A DNA stretch of 52,944 nt from an uncultured Prevotella sp. (GTDB lineage Bacteria; Bacteroidota; Bacteroidia; Bacteroidales; Bacteroidaceae). The position numbers were made by a program, and so were the translations under genes. The notes under the pieces are model-generated. The model was not told where the DNA came from and did no database searches. It saw only the letters and a program-made list of their open reading frames with translations. Shown piece after piece: positions 1 to 8,022 of this stretch (position 1 is its first letter; each line of letters begins with the position of its first letter). Location: the NCBI GenBank assembly GCA_900318625.1, contig ONLG01000021.1, positions 1 through 52,944 on the forward strand. Reading direction: 5' to 3'.

Positions 1-148
1 TGTGGTAAAAACAAAGGTAACAAAAAGGCTGAAACCCAAACGAGGGCTTCAGCCTAATTTTATATCAAGAAAAAAGTTTTAGCGGACAGCAATAATTTCA
101 TACAACCATATTTATCGGCAAAGCTCATACTGTTTGCGGAAATAGTTG

Positions 149-156
149 TATATTTG
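149..156 (+). promoter_or_regulatory. -7 promoter element of the toxin-antitoxin pair
   Basis: TATATTTG matches the Bacteroidota -7 consensus TAnnTTTG, 26 bases before the preferred antitoxin ATG. No TTTG lies at the usual 19-base distance. The element sits inside a short dyad, GTTG-N8-CAAC at 145-160, which could be an operator for antitoxin autoregulation; the arms are only 4 bp, so this is inference. Confidence 0.4.
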
Positions 157-181
157 CAACATAATGCTAAATGCCAAAACA

Positions 182-400
182 ATGAGCTACACAGAAATAG
201 CACAACTTGAATTGATGAACGCTGCGGCCAATGTAACCTCGCAGGAGGAACTCGATGCGTTGCGGCTAACTCTCTCTCTCTTCTTTGCAGAGAGGGCACA
301 GAAGGCTATCGACAAGATGTGGGACGAAGGAACATTCGACCAAAACAAACTTGACGAACTGCGTGGGCAGCATCTGCGTACACCATATAAAACATTTTGA
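182..400 (+). CDS. Putative antitoxin of a PIN toxin-antitoxin pair
   Basis: A small acidic, mostly helical protein of 72 residues. I do not recognise a named family, but its position directly before a PIN-domain gene, 6 bases apart on the same strand, is the classic antitoxin-toxin order, so its role is inferred from context: binding and neutralising the nuclease and probably repressing the shared promoter. The start is taken at the ATG at 182 (MSYTEIAQLE). An ATG at 164 and a TTG at 146 are in frame but lie on or next to the promoter element. The middle, 'SQEELDALRLTLSLFFAERA', looks like two amphipathic helices, and the C-terminal third (LDELRGQHLRTPYK) could be the toxin-wrapping tail. 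Confidence 0.6.
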   Translation: MSYTEIAQLELMNAAANVTSQEELDALRLTLSLFFAERAQKAIDKMWDEGTFDQNKLDELRGQHLRTPYKTF

Positions 401-406
401 ACGTCT

Positions 407-817
407 ATGCGGCACGTAGTACTCGACACTAACGCACTTATCCAGGCTTTGCCAACCAAGAGTCGTTACCACAAGATATGGTCGGACTTCCTCAGGGGCA
501 CCTATTGCCTGTGTGTAAGCAATGAGATACTCACCGAATACGAGGAAATTCTTTCTGTTCATGCCTCTCCAGAAGTAGCGCGTAACGTAGTTAACGCCAT
601 TGCTCGCCACCCGAAGACAGTCTATCGCGAGTCTTATTTCCGCTTTCATTTGCTTTCACACATTGACAAAGATGATGACAAGTTTGTAGACTGTGCCATA
701 ACTGCCGGTGCCGACTACATTGTCACCGAGGACAGCCACTTCAGCCACATCAGACAGATAACTTTTCCAAGGCTCAACGTACTCACACTTGACGAGTTCA
801 GCGACTTGCTTGAATGA
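407..817 (+). CDS. PIN-domain toxin (putative ribonuclease)
   Basis: A 136-residue PIN-domain protein of the kind annotated as 'putative toxin-antitoxin system toxin component, PIN family' (COG1569-like). The acidic active site is visible: DTN at residues 7-9 (VVLDTNALIQAL), a glutamate in the EILTEYEE segment, the DKDDDKFVDCA segment near 85-95 and TEDSHF near 109. Such proteins are Mg-dependent RNases that inhibit translation when free of their antitoxin. The gene follows the antitoxin by 6 bases and ends before a bidirectional terminator. Length is normal for the family and no defect is seen. Confidence 0.85.
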   Translation: MRHVVLDTNALIQALPTKSRYHKIWSDFLRGTYCLCVSNEILTEYEEILSVHASPEVARNVVNAIARHPKTVYRESYFRFHLLSHIDKDDDKFVDCAITAGADYIVTEDSHFSHIRQITFPRLNVLTLDEFSDLLE

Positions 818-898
818 GCAGCGCCACTTACAGGATTAACTGCAACGAGGTAATGCAGCTCCTGATTGCCGTTATTGCCGACTGTCAGAATAAATAAA

Positions 899-928
899 GA
901 ACCCACTCGCCGCCTGGTGAGTGGGTTC
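899..928. terminator. Bidirectional intrinsic terminator
   Basis: A 10-bp perfect stem (GAACCCACTC, loop, GAGTGGGTTC) followed by TTTATATATA on the plus strand and TTTATTTATT on the minus strand. It lies between the convergent PIN toxin gene and the fused oxidoreductase gene and can serve both. Confidence 0.8.
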
Positions 929-948
929 TTTATATATATAATAAGGTG

Positions 949-3306
949 TTACTCGGCACTGAGCTGCTGGTGCATATTTGCTGCGGCACGACGACCGTCG
1001 CCCATAGCGAGGATCACAGTGGCACCGCCGCGCACGATGTCGCCGCCGGCGAAGATGGCCTTGCGCGAACTCTGCATGTCGTCGCCCACGGCGATGGTGT
1101 TCTTGCGGCCCAACTCCAGTCCCTCGATGCTCTTCGGCACGAGCGGGTTGGGCGATACGCCGATGGCAACAACCACCTGGTCAACGTCCAGCGTGACGGT
1201 CTTTCCCTCAACGGGCACCGGCGAGCGGCGTCCGCTCTGGTCTGGCTCGCCCAGTTCCATCACCTGGAGCACGGCAGCCTTCACCGCACCCTGCTCGTCG
1301 GCCAGATACTCTATCGGGTTGTGCAGCGTGAGGAAGTTGATACCCTCCTCCTTGGCGTGCTTCACCTCTTCCAGGCGCGCCGGCATCTCGGCTTCGGAGC
1401 GGCGGTAGACGAGTGTCACCTCTGCACCAAGGCGCTTCGCCGTGCGGCACGAGTCCATAGCCGTGTTGCCGCCGCCTACTACGAGCACTTTCTTAGCCTC
1501 GTTGATGGGCGTGTCGGTCTTCGGGTTGGCTGCATCCATGAGGTTCACGCGAGTGAGATACTCGTTAGACGACATGATGTTGATGGCATTCTCGCCCGGG
1601 ATATTCATGAAGTTGGGCAGTCCGGCACCCGAAGCTACGAAGATTCCCTTGAAGCCTTGTGCCTCCAACTCGTCTACGCTGATGGTCTTTCCAACGATAA
1701 CGTCGGTCTGGAAGTGAACGCCCATCTTGCGCAGGTTGTCTATTTCCACGTCAACAATCTTGTTTGGCAGACGGAACTCGGGGATACCGTATTTCAGTAC
1801 GCCGCCAATCTCGTGCAGAGCCTCGAACACGTAGACGTCGTAGCCATGCTTCACCATGTCGCCGGCAAACGAAAGTCCGGCAGGACCGCTGCCAACCACG
1901 GCAATCTTCTTGCCGTTTGAGGGTTCAACCTCGGGCAGAGAGATGTTGCCGCTCTCGCGTTCGTAGTCGGCTGCGAAGCGTTCCAGATAGCCGATAGCCA
2001 CGGCAGGCTCGTTCATCTTCAGGTGGATGCATCGGCTTTCGCACTGCTTCTCCTGCGGGCAGACGCGTCCGCACACTGCAGGCAGGGCTGAAGTGGACTT
2101 CAGCACCTTGGCGGCAGCGAGGAACTCGCCGCGCTCTATGTTCTTTATGAACGAAGGAATGTTGATGTTCACGGGGCATCCCTCCACGCAGGTGGGCTTT
2201 GCACAGTCCAGACAACGCTTGGCCTCGGTGAGTGCCATCTCGGCGGTGAGTCCGATGTTCACCTCTTCGGTGCGTGTGGTAGCACGGTAGACAGGGTCGA
2301 GTTCGGGCATCTTCACGCGCTCAATCTGTGTGCGCTCCTTGGGTTTGAGGCTCTTGCGCAGAGCCGTGCGCCACTCGCTGTTGCGGTCGGTGAGCTCCTC
2401 GAGCGATGCTTCGGCCTTGTCGCCGGCTCCGGCAGCATTGCCTTTCTCGCCCTCAGCGGCCTTCTCGTCGCACGTGGGGCATACGTGCTCCTGGAAATGC
2501 TCCATCTCTTCCTGCTCGGCACGCTTGAATGTGCCCATGCGCTTGAACATTTCGTCCCAGTCGACGAGTGCTCCGTCGAATTCGGGACCGTCGATGCACA
2601 CGAACTTAGTCTTGCCGCCGATGGTCAGTCGGCAAGCTCCGCACATACCGGTGCCGTCTACCATGATGGTGTTCAGGCTCACGTCGGTCGGGATGTTGTA
2701 CTTCTGAGTGAGCAGACACGAGAACTTCATCATTATTGGAGGGCCAATGGCGAAGGCGCGGTCGATGTGTCCCTCCTGCTTGATGAACTTCTCTATACCT
2801 ACGGTCACTACGCCTTTCTCGCCGTAGGAGCCGTCGTCGGTCATTATGATCACCTCGTCGGAACTCTCGCGCACCTTGTCTTCCATGATTATCAGGTCCT
2901 TGCTGCGACCGGCCAGCACCGACAGCACGCGGTTGCCGGCTGCCTTCAGCGCCTGGATGATGGGCAGCATCGGAGCCACGCCCACGCCGCCACCGGCACA
3001 AATCACGGTTCCGAACTTCTCAATGTGGGTGGGGTTGCCGAGCGGTCCTACCACGTCGGCCACATAGTCGCCCTCGTTGAGGTTGCAAAGCTTGGTGGAA
3101 CTCAGTCCCACCTTCTGTACTACAAGCGTGATGGTGCCCTTGCTGGTGTCGGCTTCGGCTATGGTGAGCGGCATACGCTCGCCAAGCTTGTCAACGCGCA
3201 CTATCACAAAGTTGCCGGCCTTGCGGCTCTTGGCAATCAGCGGAGCCTCTACTTCGAGCAGAAATACCTTCTCGGAGAATTGCTCCTTGCGGACAATCTT
3301 ATTCAT
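949..3306 (-). CDS. Fused NfnBA-type oxidoreductase (DHODB electron-transfer-like plus glutamate-synthase small-subunit-like)
   Basis: A 785-residue fusion. The first ~260 residues are a ferredoxin-reductase/dihydroorotate dehydrogenase electron-transfer module with an FAD/NAD region (CAGGGVGVAPMLPI) and a [2Fe-2S] cysteine set (GMCGACRLTIGGKTKFVC). After a linker the C-terminal ~440 residues resemble the glutamate synthase beta chain, with cysteine clusters CLDCAKPTCVEGCP and CGRVCPQEKQCESRC, an FAD motif (GSGPAGLSFAGDM) and an NADPH motif (GGGNTAMDS). Separate homologues are NfnA/NfnB or SudA/SudB, which exchange electrons among NADH, NADPH and ferredoxin. The fused form is usually annotated as bifunctional 'DHODB NAD-binding subunit/NADPH-dependent glutamate synthase'. 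No large glutamate synthase subunit is nearby, so I favour an Nfn-like redox role. The start is the ATG at 3306; the open frame runs to 3381 but crosses the promoter. Confidence 0.88.
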   Translation of the reverse strand: MNKIVRKEQFSEKVFLLEVEAPLIAKSRKAGNFVIVRVDKLGERMPLTIAEADTSKGTITLVVQKVGLSSTKLCNLNEGDYVADVVGPLGNPTHIEKFGTVICAGGGVGVAPMLPIIQALKAAGNRVLSVLAGRSKDLIIMEDKVRESSDEVIIMTDDGSYGEKGVVTVGIEKFIKQEGHIDRAFAIGPPIMMKFSCLLTQKYNIPTDVSLNTIMVDGTGMCGACRLTIGGKTKFVCIDGPEFDGALVDWDEMFKRMGTFKRAEQEEMEHFQEHVCPTCDEKAAEGEKGNAAGAGDKAEASLEELTDRNSEWRTALRKSLKPKERTQIERVKMPELDPVYRATTRTEEVNIGLTAEMALTEAKRCLDCAKPTCVEGCPVNINIPSFIKNIERGEFLAAAKVLKSTSALPAVCGRVCPQEKQCESRCIHLKMNEPAVAIGYLERFAADYERESGNISLPEVEPSNGKKIAVVGSGPAGLSFAGDMVKHGYDVYVFEALHEIGGVLKYGIPEFRLPNKIVDVEIDNLRKMGVHFQTDVIVGKTISVDELEAQGFKGIFVASGAGLPNFMNIPGENAINIMSSNEYLTRVNLMDAANPKTDTPINEAKKVLVVGGGNTAMDSCRTAKRLGAEVTLVYRRSEAEMPARLEEVKHAKEEGINFLTLHNPIEYLADEQGAVKAAVLQVMELGEPDQSGRRSPVPVEGKTVTLDVDQVVVAIGVSPNPLVPKSIEGLELGRKNTIAVGDDMQSSRKAIFAGGDIVRGGATVILAMGDGRRAAANMHQQLSAE

Positions 3307-3338
3307 AATGTGTTTTTTGTGATTCCAGAATAACGCTG

Positions 3339-3369
3339 CAAAGGTACGATTAAGCGAGTAAAATGCAAA
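3339..3369 (-). promoter_or_regulatory. Consensus promoter of the fused oxidoreductase gene, with overlapping palindrome
   Basis: On the minus strand TTTG (3366-3369), exactly 19 bases, then TACCTTTG (3339-3346), a perfect Bacteroidota sigma-ABfr-type promoter. The -33 box lies in an 11-bp perfect inverted repeat with a 3-base loop, arms 3360-3370 and 3374-3384 (AAAATGCAAAA and its complement), a possible repressor site. Confidence 0.8.
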
Positions 3370-3532
3370 ATGTTTTTGCATTTTAGAGTGTTAGTACCTT
3401 ATATAAATGCGCAAATCGGTTACAATTTACTGCAATTCGGGCCGAATTTTGTAATTTGTGATGTTGAAACAGCCAAACGGCTTGACAAATGTAACCGAAC
3501 GGAAAGGCTTTCCCTGTAAAGTAATATGACTC

Positions 3533-3672
3533 ATATTGGTAGCCCCCCACAATCCCCCCAAAAGGGGGGAAGGCTTATATGGCTAATATGTCTTATGGGA
3601 AATATAAGGACTTATAGCCCTTATGGAGAGCCTTTAGGCTCCCCTCCCTTGGGGAGGGGTTGGGGGTGGGCT
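3533..3672. repeat. Intergenic C/G-run palindromic repeat
   Basis: Starts with TAGCCCCCCACAATCCCCCC paired to AAAAGGGGGG and ends with GCTCCCCTCCC paired to GGGGAGGGGTTGGGGG. This is the G/C-run intergenic element common in Bacteroidales. A relative begins with the same TAGCCCCCCAC-type edge, in inverted orientation, at 50440-50545. No coding potential. Confidence 0.6.
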
Positions 3673-3674
3673 TG

Positions 3675-3735
3675 TAATATGGCCCATATTACCGACCAAT
3701 ATGGCCCATATTACTGACTAATATGGCCCATATTA
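3675..3735. repeat. Three tandem 17-bp palindromes, 22-bp period
   Basis: TAATATGGCCCATATTA is a perfect palindrome around a central C. It occurs at 3675-3691, 3697-3713 (first base changed) and 3719-3735, every 22 bases, separated by CCGAC/CTGAC. The regular two-turn spacing suits a series of protein-binding sites on one face of the helix. It could also be a simple repeat expansion. No gene lies within it. Confidence 0.8.
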
Positions 3736-3747
3736 CTTGGTCGGCAG

Positions 3748-3991
3748 TTATGTGCTGTGTGGCGTTAAGCCTGCCTGCGCTCCAGTCTTTCTTAAATTTG
3801 GAAATAGTCCAAAGGCCAACCAATCGGCCAAATCCTCCCCTGTGTGTTGCCAATTATTCCCATTATAGTTCAAAATAATCTCTACGGAGCATGGGAGATA
3901 AGTCGTTGTCCTCACCGCACGAAGAAAGAGAACACAACGTTACAAAACCCATCATTAGGCTAACACGGTATAGATATTTGTTTGTTTTCAT
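3748..3991 (-). pseudogene. Frameshifted small lipoprotein remnant
   Basis: The ATG at 3991 opens a clear lipoprotein signal: basic start MKTNKYLYR, hydrophobic core, lipobox LSSC (Cys25), then acidic GEDNDLSP. This frame stops at 3863-3865 after 42 residues. A second minus frame continues plausible protein (EIILNYNGNNWQHTGEDL) to a stop at 3748-3750, so a frameshift near 3880-3890 is likely. The tail of the second frame runs into the left copy of the 28-bp idh-end repeat, which suggests that insertion truncated or fused the gene. It could instead be an intact 42-residue lipoprotein. No lipoprotein family is recognised. The 95 bases between its ATG and the BspA stop are AT-rich, without a clear promoter. 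Confidence 0.5.
3764..3791 (+). repeat. Left copy of 28-bp direct repeat matching the idh 3' end (att-like)
   Basis: Matches 8814-8841 at 27 of 28 positions by eye, in the same orientation; the mismatch is at 3772 versus 8822. The right copy is the last eight codons, the stop codon and one flanking base of isocitrate dehydrogenase. Flanking bases differ on both sides. Two such copies about 5.05 kb apart fit attL/attR of an integrated element, although no integrase is present between them. Confidence 0.6.
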
Positions 3992-4085
3992 AATCTTGTT
4001 TGTTTTAATGTTTGTATTCTGATGTAGCCCAAACCTTTCAGCCGTGGGGCAGAAAGGCTTGGGTCGGTATTTGATTTACGGTTGT

Positions 4086-7000
4086 TTATTTCGCCACGAC
4101 TTTCTTCGTAGTGCCGTCGCTCATCTTCACTATGTTTATGCCGGGCTGCAAGGCATCGCGGCGGCGACCGTTGAGGTCGTATATGTCTGTGATTTCTGCA
4201 TTGCTCACGCTCTCGGCAGCGACTGCTTCGATGCCAGTCACGTCGTTGTCTATGAAGAAAAACTCCTTCCACTGTGCTGCTGCCTGATATGCCGACGTTG
4301 AACCGGCGGGCACAGACAGGGTGCAGGTCCACTTGTTGATGTCGTCAAGAGCCTGCGAGCCGCATGAGGGCGGCGTGGCGGCACGGCTGATAAGGCGCGT
4401 CATGGCCGTGCAGTCGGAGAAAGCCTCCTGGCCGATGGTCTTCACGCTGCTGCCAAAGGCGAAGTAGTCTATTGCTGCGCAGCCAGAGAATGCCCAGCTG
4501 CCGATGGTGGTCACTCCGTCGCCAATCTTTACCTCCTTGAGGTTGGTGCAACCATAGAACTCATTTTCCGAGACCTCGGTCTCGCGGTCTGTGATAGTCA
4601 CCGAGCGCAGCGATGTGTTGCGGTAGAAGGGCGAATAGCCATAGTTGCTGGTCTTGTTGTATGAGATATTCCGTCCGATATAAACCTTGTCGAGGGGACA
4701 CGATGCGAACATCGGCGAAGAGCCATTGCTGCCGAGGCTCAGGACAGTGTCGTCTGCGCGGTCTTCCATGACCACTTCACGCAATGCCTTGCAATTCTGG
4801 AAAGTGTAATTACCGATGCTTGTCACGGCTTTGGGGATATTGATTACCGGCAGCGAGGTGCAGCCGCTAAATACATAGTTGCCGATGGTCCTGACGTTTG
4901 AGCCTATCTGCACGTCTTTCAATGCGGAGCAACCTGAGAACGTAGATTCATTTATGGCTGTCACACCTGTTCCAATCTTTGCCGATGTCATGTTAGAACA
5001 ATTCCGGAACGCATAGCTTCCCATCTGGGTTATGCCATTTGGAATGTCAATGCCTTGCAAGCTTGAGCAACCGCTGAAGACATAGTCGCCTAAACTTGTC
5101 ACTTTGTCGCCAAGGATTGCTTTTTCCAAACTTGTATTACCGCTGAAAGCATAAGTCCCTATGGAACCATTGTTTTCTATTGTTGCAGAAATCATGCTTG
5201 TGTTGTTCTGGAAAGCATAAGCCCCTATGGAACCATTGTTTTCTATTGTTACAGAAATCATGCCTGTGTTGTCCTGGAAAGCATAAGCCCCTATGGAACC
5301 ATTGTTTTCAATTGTTGCAGAAATCATGCCTATACAACCTCTAAAAGCATTGTTTCCTATAGAACCTGAGTTGCTTATGGTGGCTGTATAAGACCCCGTA
5401 ATATTCCTAAAAGCATCTTCGCCTATGTTTCCTGTGTTTTTCACAACAAGCGTAGACGCTATGTTTGAGGATTCAAATGCACTGATGCCAATATCCCCGT
5501 TGTTTGAAAGGGTGACATTATTCAGGGAGCCACAGCCATAGAAAGCATAATCACCTATGCTGCCGTTGTAGCTAACATCAGCAGACTTGATGAAAGGATT
5601 CTTATAGCATGTATATGTGTTTATATTGTTTACTGTCATGTTAATACCTTTATACGATAATGTTTTACCAATGTTAACATTAGCAGCCGATTCATCATAC
5701 ACGCAGTCGATGGCATCGCAAGTGCGTTCCGATGGACTTACCGGAACATATTTCACGCCCCCAGTCTCAAACATCGAACTCAGAAAGGGATAGACGGTCA
5801 TGTTTGAAAGCCCTTTGTACAAATCATTTGCCACATAGTTAACCTTTCCACATACCTTTCCATATCCACTCGGCGGAGTATTAGTTAGCCAAATCACTTT
5901 TACTGGCTTTGCTCCTGTACTTGAGTCACTGTATGAAAAAGAATCAGAGCTAATAGAAAGCACACCAGCACCTATAGTGACAGATTTAAGTCTTGTATTA
6001 TAAAACACAGAACTGCCGATGCTCGTCACGCTGTTGCCAATCGTGACGGATTTCAGGCCGCTACAGCCATAGAACGCTCCGCTGCCGATAGTCGTCACAT
6101 CATTACCAATGATGTAATTCTGCACTTGATCGCCAAATATGTTTACCAATGAAGAAGATGACGTATAGCTCTTTGATAATATAGCATTACTGTTAATCTC
6201 AACAGAAACCAAGTTACCACAGCCAGAGAACGCTTTGTCGCCGATGCTCGTCACGCTGTTGGGGATGGTGATGGATGTCAGGCCGCTACAGCCACGGAAC
6301 GCATAGTTGCCGATGCTCGTCACGCTGTTGGGGATGATGATGGATGTCAGGCCGTAACAGCCATAAAACGCAGACTCACCGATTCTCGTCACGCTGTTGG
6401 GAATAACCAAATCCTTAATCTCAGTATTCTCATCACTGTATATATGCGCAGCATAAGACAAAGGATTTCCATAATAATCGCCAAATGTGATTTTACACCA
6501 GGCCGCTATATCTGGAACTATTACCTTTGTCAGACTGCTACAGTCTCTGAACGCACCATAGTCGATTGTTTTCACGCTGTTGGGGATGGTTATAGATGTC
6601 AGGCCGGTGCACTCAGAGAACGCATTGCTGCCAATGCTCGTCACGCTGTTGGGAATGGTGATAGAGGTCAGACCGCCACAGCCAAAGAACGCATAGTTGC
6701 GGATAGTCGTCACGCTGTTGGGAATAACCAAATCCTTAATCTCAGTATTCTCATCACTGTATATATGCTTAGCATAATACAAAGGATTTGCATCATAATT
6801 GCCAAATGAGATATTGCACCAAGCTGCTATATCTGGAACTATTACTTTTTTCAGGCCGCTACAGTACAGGAACGCATCATCGCCGATGCTCGTCACGCTG
6901 TTGGGGATGGTGATTGATGTCAGGCCGCTACAGCCATAGAACGCAGACTCACCGATTCTCGTCACGCTGTTGGGGATGGTGATTGATGTCAGGCCGCTAC

Positions 7001-7529
7001 ACTTCCAGAACGCATAACTGCCGATTCTCGTCACGCTGTTGGGAATTACTAAATCCGTTATCTCAGTATTCTCGTCACTGTATATATGCTTAGCATAATA
7101 TAAAGGATTTGCATACTCACTGCCGAATGATATTTTGCACCAGGCTGCTATATCTGGAAAAATTACTTTTTTCAGGCCGCTACATTTATAGAACGCAGAA
7201 CCGCCGATGCTCGTCACGCTGTTGGGGATGGTGATAGAGGTCAGGGCTGTGCAGCCATAGAACGCCACCCCGCCGATGCTCGTCACACTGTAGGTCTTTC
7301 CGTCGTATGTAACCGACGAAGGAATGTTTACAGCACCAGTGTACTCGTTTGAATATGAATCGTAAGAGCTACCTCTGCAGGTTACGGCCAACTCCGTTTT
7401 GTTGTTGACATATTTATAATATATAAAAACTCCATCGTCGTTCTTAACGACGATGGAGTGGGCTGAGGTCCCAATGCCTACCATGCTCATGAGAACGGTT
7501 AGCAGAAATGTAAATTTAATGTGTTTCAT
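4086..7529 (-). CDS. BspA-like leucine-rich-repeat surface protein (giant)
   Basis: 1147 residues starting at the ATG at 7529, with a signal peptide (KFTFLLTVLMSMVGIGTSAHS). Most of the protein is LRR_5/BspA-type repeats of about 23 residues with the core 'ITIPNSVTSIGxxAFxGC'. A larger module (VIxPDIAAWC... IYSDENTEIxDLVIPNSV) recurs at least three times, and three nearly identical 23-residue units (NNGSIGAYAF) occur around 5150-5340. The end (IYDLNGRRRDAL...MSDGTTKKVVAK) is the short beta C-terminal tail common on secreted Prevotella proteins. BspA relatives bind host proteins or mediate adhesion; that role here is inference. Its start overlaps the 3' end of the HEPN gene by 14 bases, so the two are probably cotranscribed, although such proteins are normally unrelated to HEPN genes. 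Confidence 0.9.
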   Translation of the reverse strand: MKHIKFTFLLTVLMSMVGIGTSAHSIVVKNDDGVFIYYKYVNNKTELAVTCRGSSYDSYSNEYTGAVNIPSSVTYDGKTYSVTSIGGVAFYGCTALTSITIPNSVTSIGGSAFYKCSGLKKVIFPDIAAWCKISFGSEYANPLYYAKHIYSDENTEITDLVIPNSVTRIGSYAFWKCSGLTSITIPNSVTRIGESAFYGCSGLTSITIPNSVTSIGDDAFLYCSGLKKVIVPDIAAWCNISFGNYDANPLYYAKHIYSDENTEIKDLVIPNSVTTIRNYAFFGCGGLTSITIPNSVTSIGSNAFSECTGLTSITIPNSVKTIDYGAFRDCSSLTKVIVPDIAAWCKITFGDYYGNPLSYAAHIYSDENTEIKDLVIPNSVTRIGESAFYGCYGLTSIIIPNSVTSIGNYAFRGCSGLTSITIPNSVTSIGDKAFSGCGNLVSVEINSNAILSKSYTSSSSLVNIFGDQVQNYIIGNDVTTIGSGAFYGCSGLKSVTIGNSVTSIGSSVFYNTRLKSVTIGAGVLSISSDSFSYSDSSTGAKPVKVIWLTNTPPSGYGKVCGKVNYVANDLYKGLSNMTVYPFLSSMFETGGVKYVPVSPSERTCDAIDCVYDESAANVNIGKTLSYKGINMTVNNINTYTCYKNPFIKSADVSYNGSIGDYAFYGCGSLNNVTLSNNGDIGISAFESSNIASTLVVKNTGNIGEDAFRNITGSYTATISNSGSIGNNAFRGCIGMISATIENNGSIGAYAFQDNTGMISVTIENNGSIGAYAFQNNTSMISATIENNGSIGTYAFSGNTSLEKAILGDKVTSLGDYVFSGCSSLQGIDIPNGITQMGSYAFRNCSNMTSAKIGTGVTAINESTFSGCSALKDVQIGSNVRTIGNYVFSGCTSLPVINIPKAVTSIGNYTFQNCKALREVVMEDRADDTVLSLGSNGSSPMFASCPLDKVYIGRNISYNKTSNYGYSPFYRNTSLRSVTITDRETEVSENEFYGCTNLKEVKIGDGVTTIGSWAFSGCAAIDYFAFGSSVKTIGQEAFSDCTAMTRLISRAATPPSCGSQALDDINKWTCTLSVPAGSTSAYQAAAQWKEFFFIDNDVTGIEAVAAESVSNAEITDIYDLNGRRRDALQPGINIVKMSDGTTKKVVAK

Positions 7530-8022
7530 TATTAGTAATGTTATTTGATGGTTCATCATTTATGCGCTTTACTTCATTAACAAGTGATTTAAAACTATCA
7601 AAAGAGGTGAGTTCAACATATAGTGTTTGTTTCCAATTTTGTCCTTTCTTTTGGAAATCTTTAAGAATATAGGAGCTGTCTTTTTTGATAATATAATTAT
7701 GTGCAAACGCATTCCTTAAGTGGAAGAACCAATTCTTTACAATTTCCGTGTTTTCTCTTGCTGCATTTTCTTTTTTACTCTCTGCAGAGAAATAAAAGAC
7801 ATTTTCAACAGGAGACTCTATCTTATTTTCATAGTCTTTGTACTCGAATTTGAATTTGCTATTATCTTCAATATTCTTTGAAGCCTGTTTCAAAGATTCA
7901 ACTGTGCCAAAAGACTTTCTGTCACACTCAAAGTATAGTAAAATCTCCTCATAAAAGAACTTTATTTCTTCATCTGTTAAAATACATTCAGGAGAGCGAT
8001 GTGGTAATATGCTTCTACTCAT
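7516..8022 (-). CDS. HEPN-domain protein (putative RNase or RNA-binding)
   Basis: 168 residues, AT-rich and unlike the flanking core genes. A helix carries FFHLRNAFAHNY, which fits the HEPN signature R-x4-6-H with the typical Arg-Asn pair (RNAFAH, near residue 110). HEPN proteins are often metal-independent RNases in toxin-antitoxin, abortive-infection and CRISPR systems; some are non-catalytic. The rest is helical and charged, ending in KRINDEPSNNITNNETH. The start overlaps the stop of an upstream frameshifted ORF by 8 bases and the stop overlaps the BspA start by 14, a tightly packed transcription unit. I cannot name the subfamily; the call rests on the motif and length. Confidence 0.65.
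   Translation of the reverse strand: MSRSILPHRSPECILTDEEIKFFYEEILLYFECDRKSFGTVESLKQASKNIEDNSKFKFEYKDYENKIESPVENVFYFSAESKKENAARENTEIVKNWFFHLRNAFAHNYIIKKDSSYILKDFQKKGQNWKQTLYVELTSFDSFKSLVNEVKRINDEPSNNITNNETH

Noticed and set aside
946-1920. 324-residue plus-strand ORF opposite the fused oxidoreductase, and similar long antisense frames opposite idh, citF, lpdA, gcvPB, lplA and others
   Set aside because: These are antisense shadows of GC-rich genes with His/Ala/Val-rich translations and no family match.
3307-3381. Upstream start at 3381 for the fused oxidoreductase
   Set aside because: It would lie on the promoter and palindrome; the ATG at 3306 begins the conserved domain.
3675-3735. CRISPR-like array
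   Set aside because: The repeat is only 17 bp, the 5-base gaps are nearly the same, and there are no spacers or cas genes.
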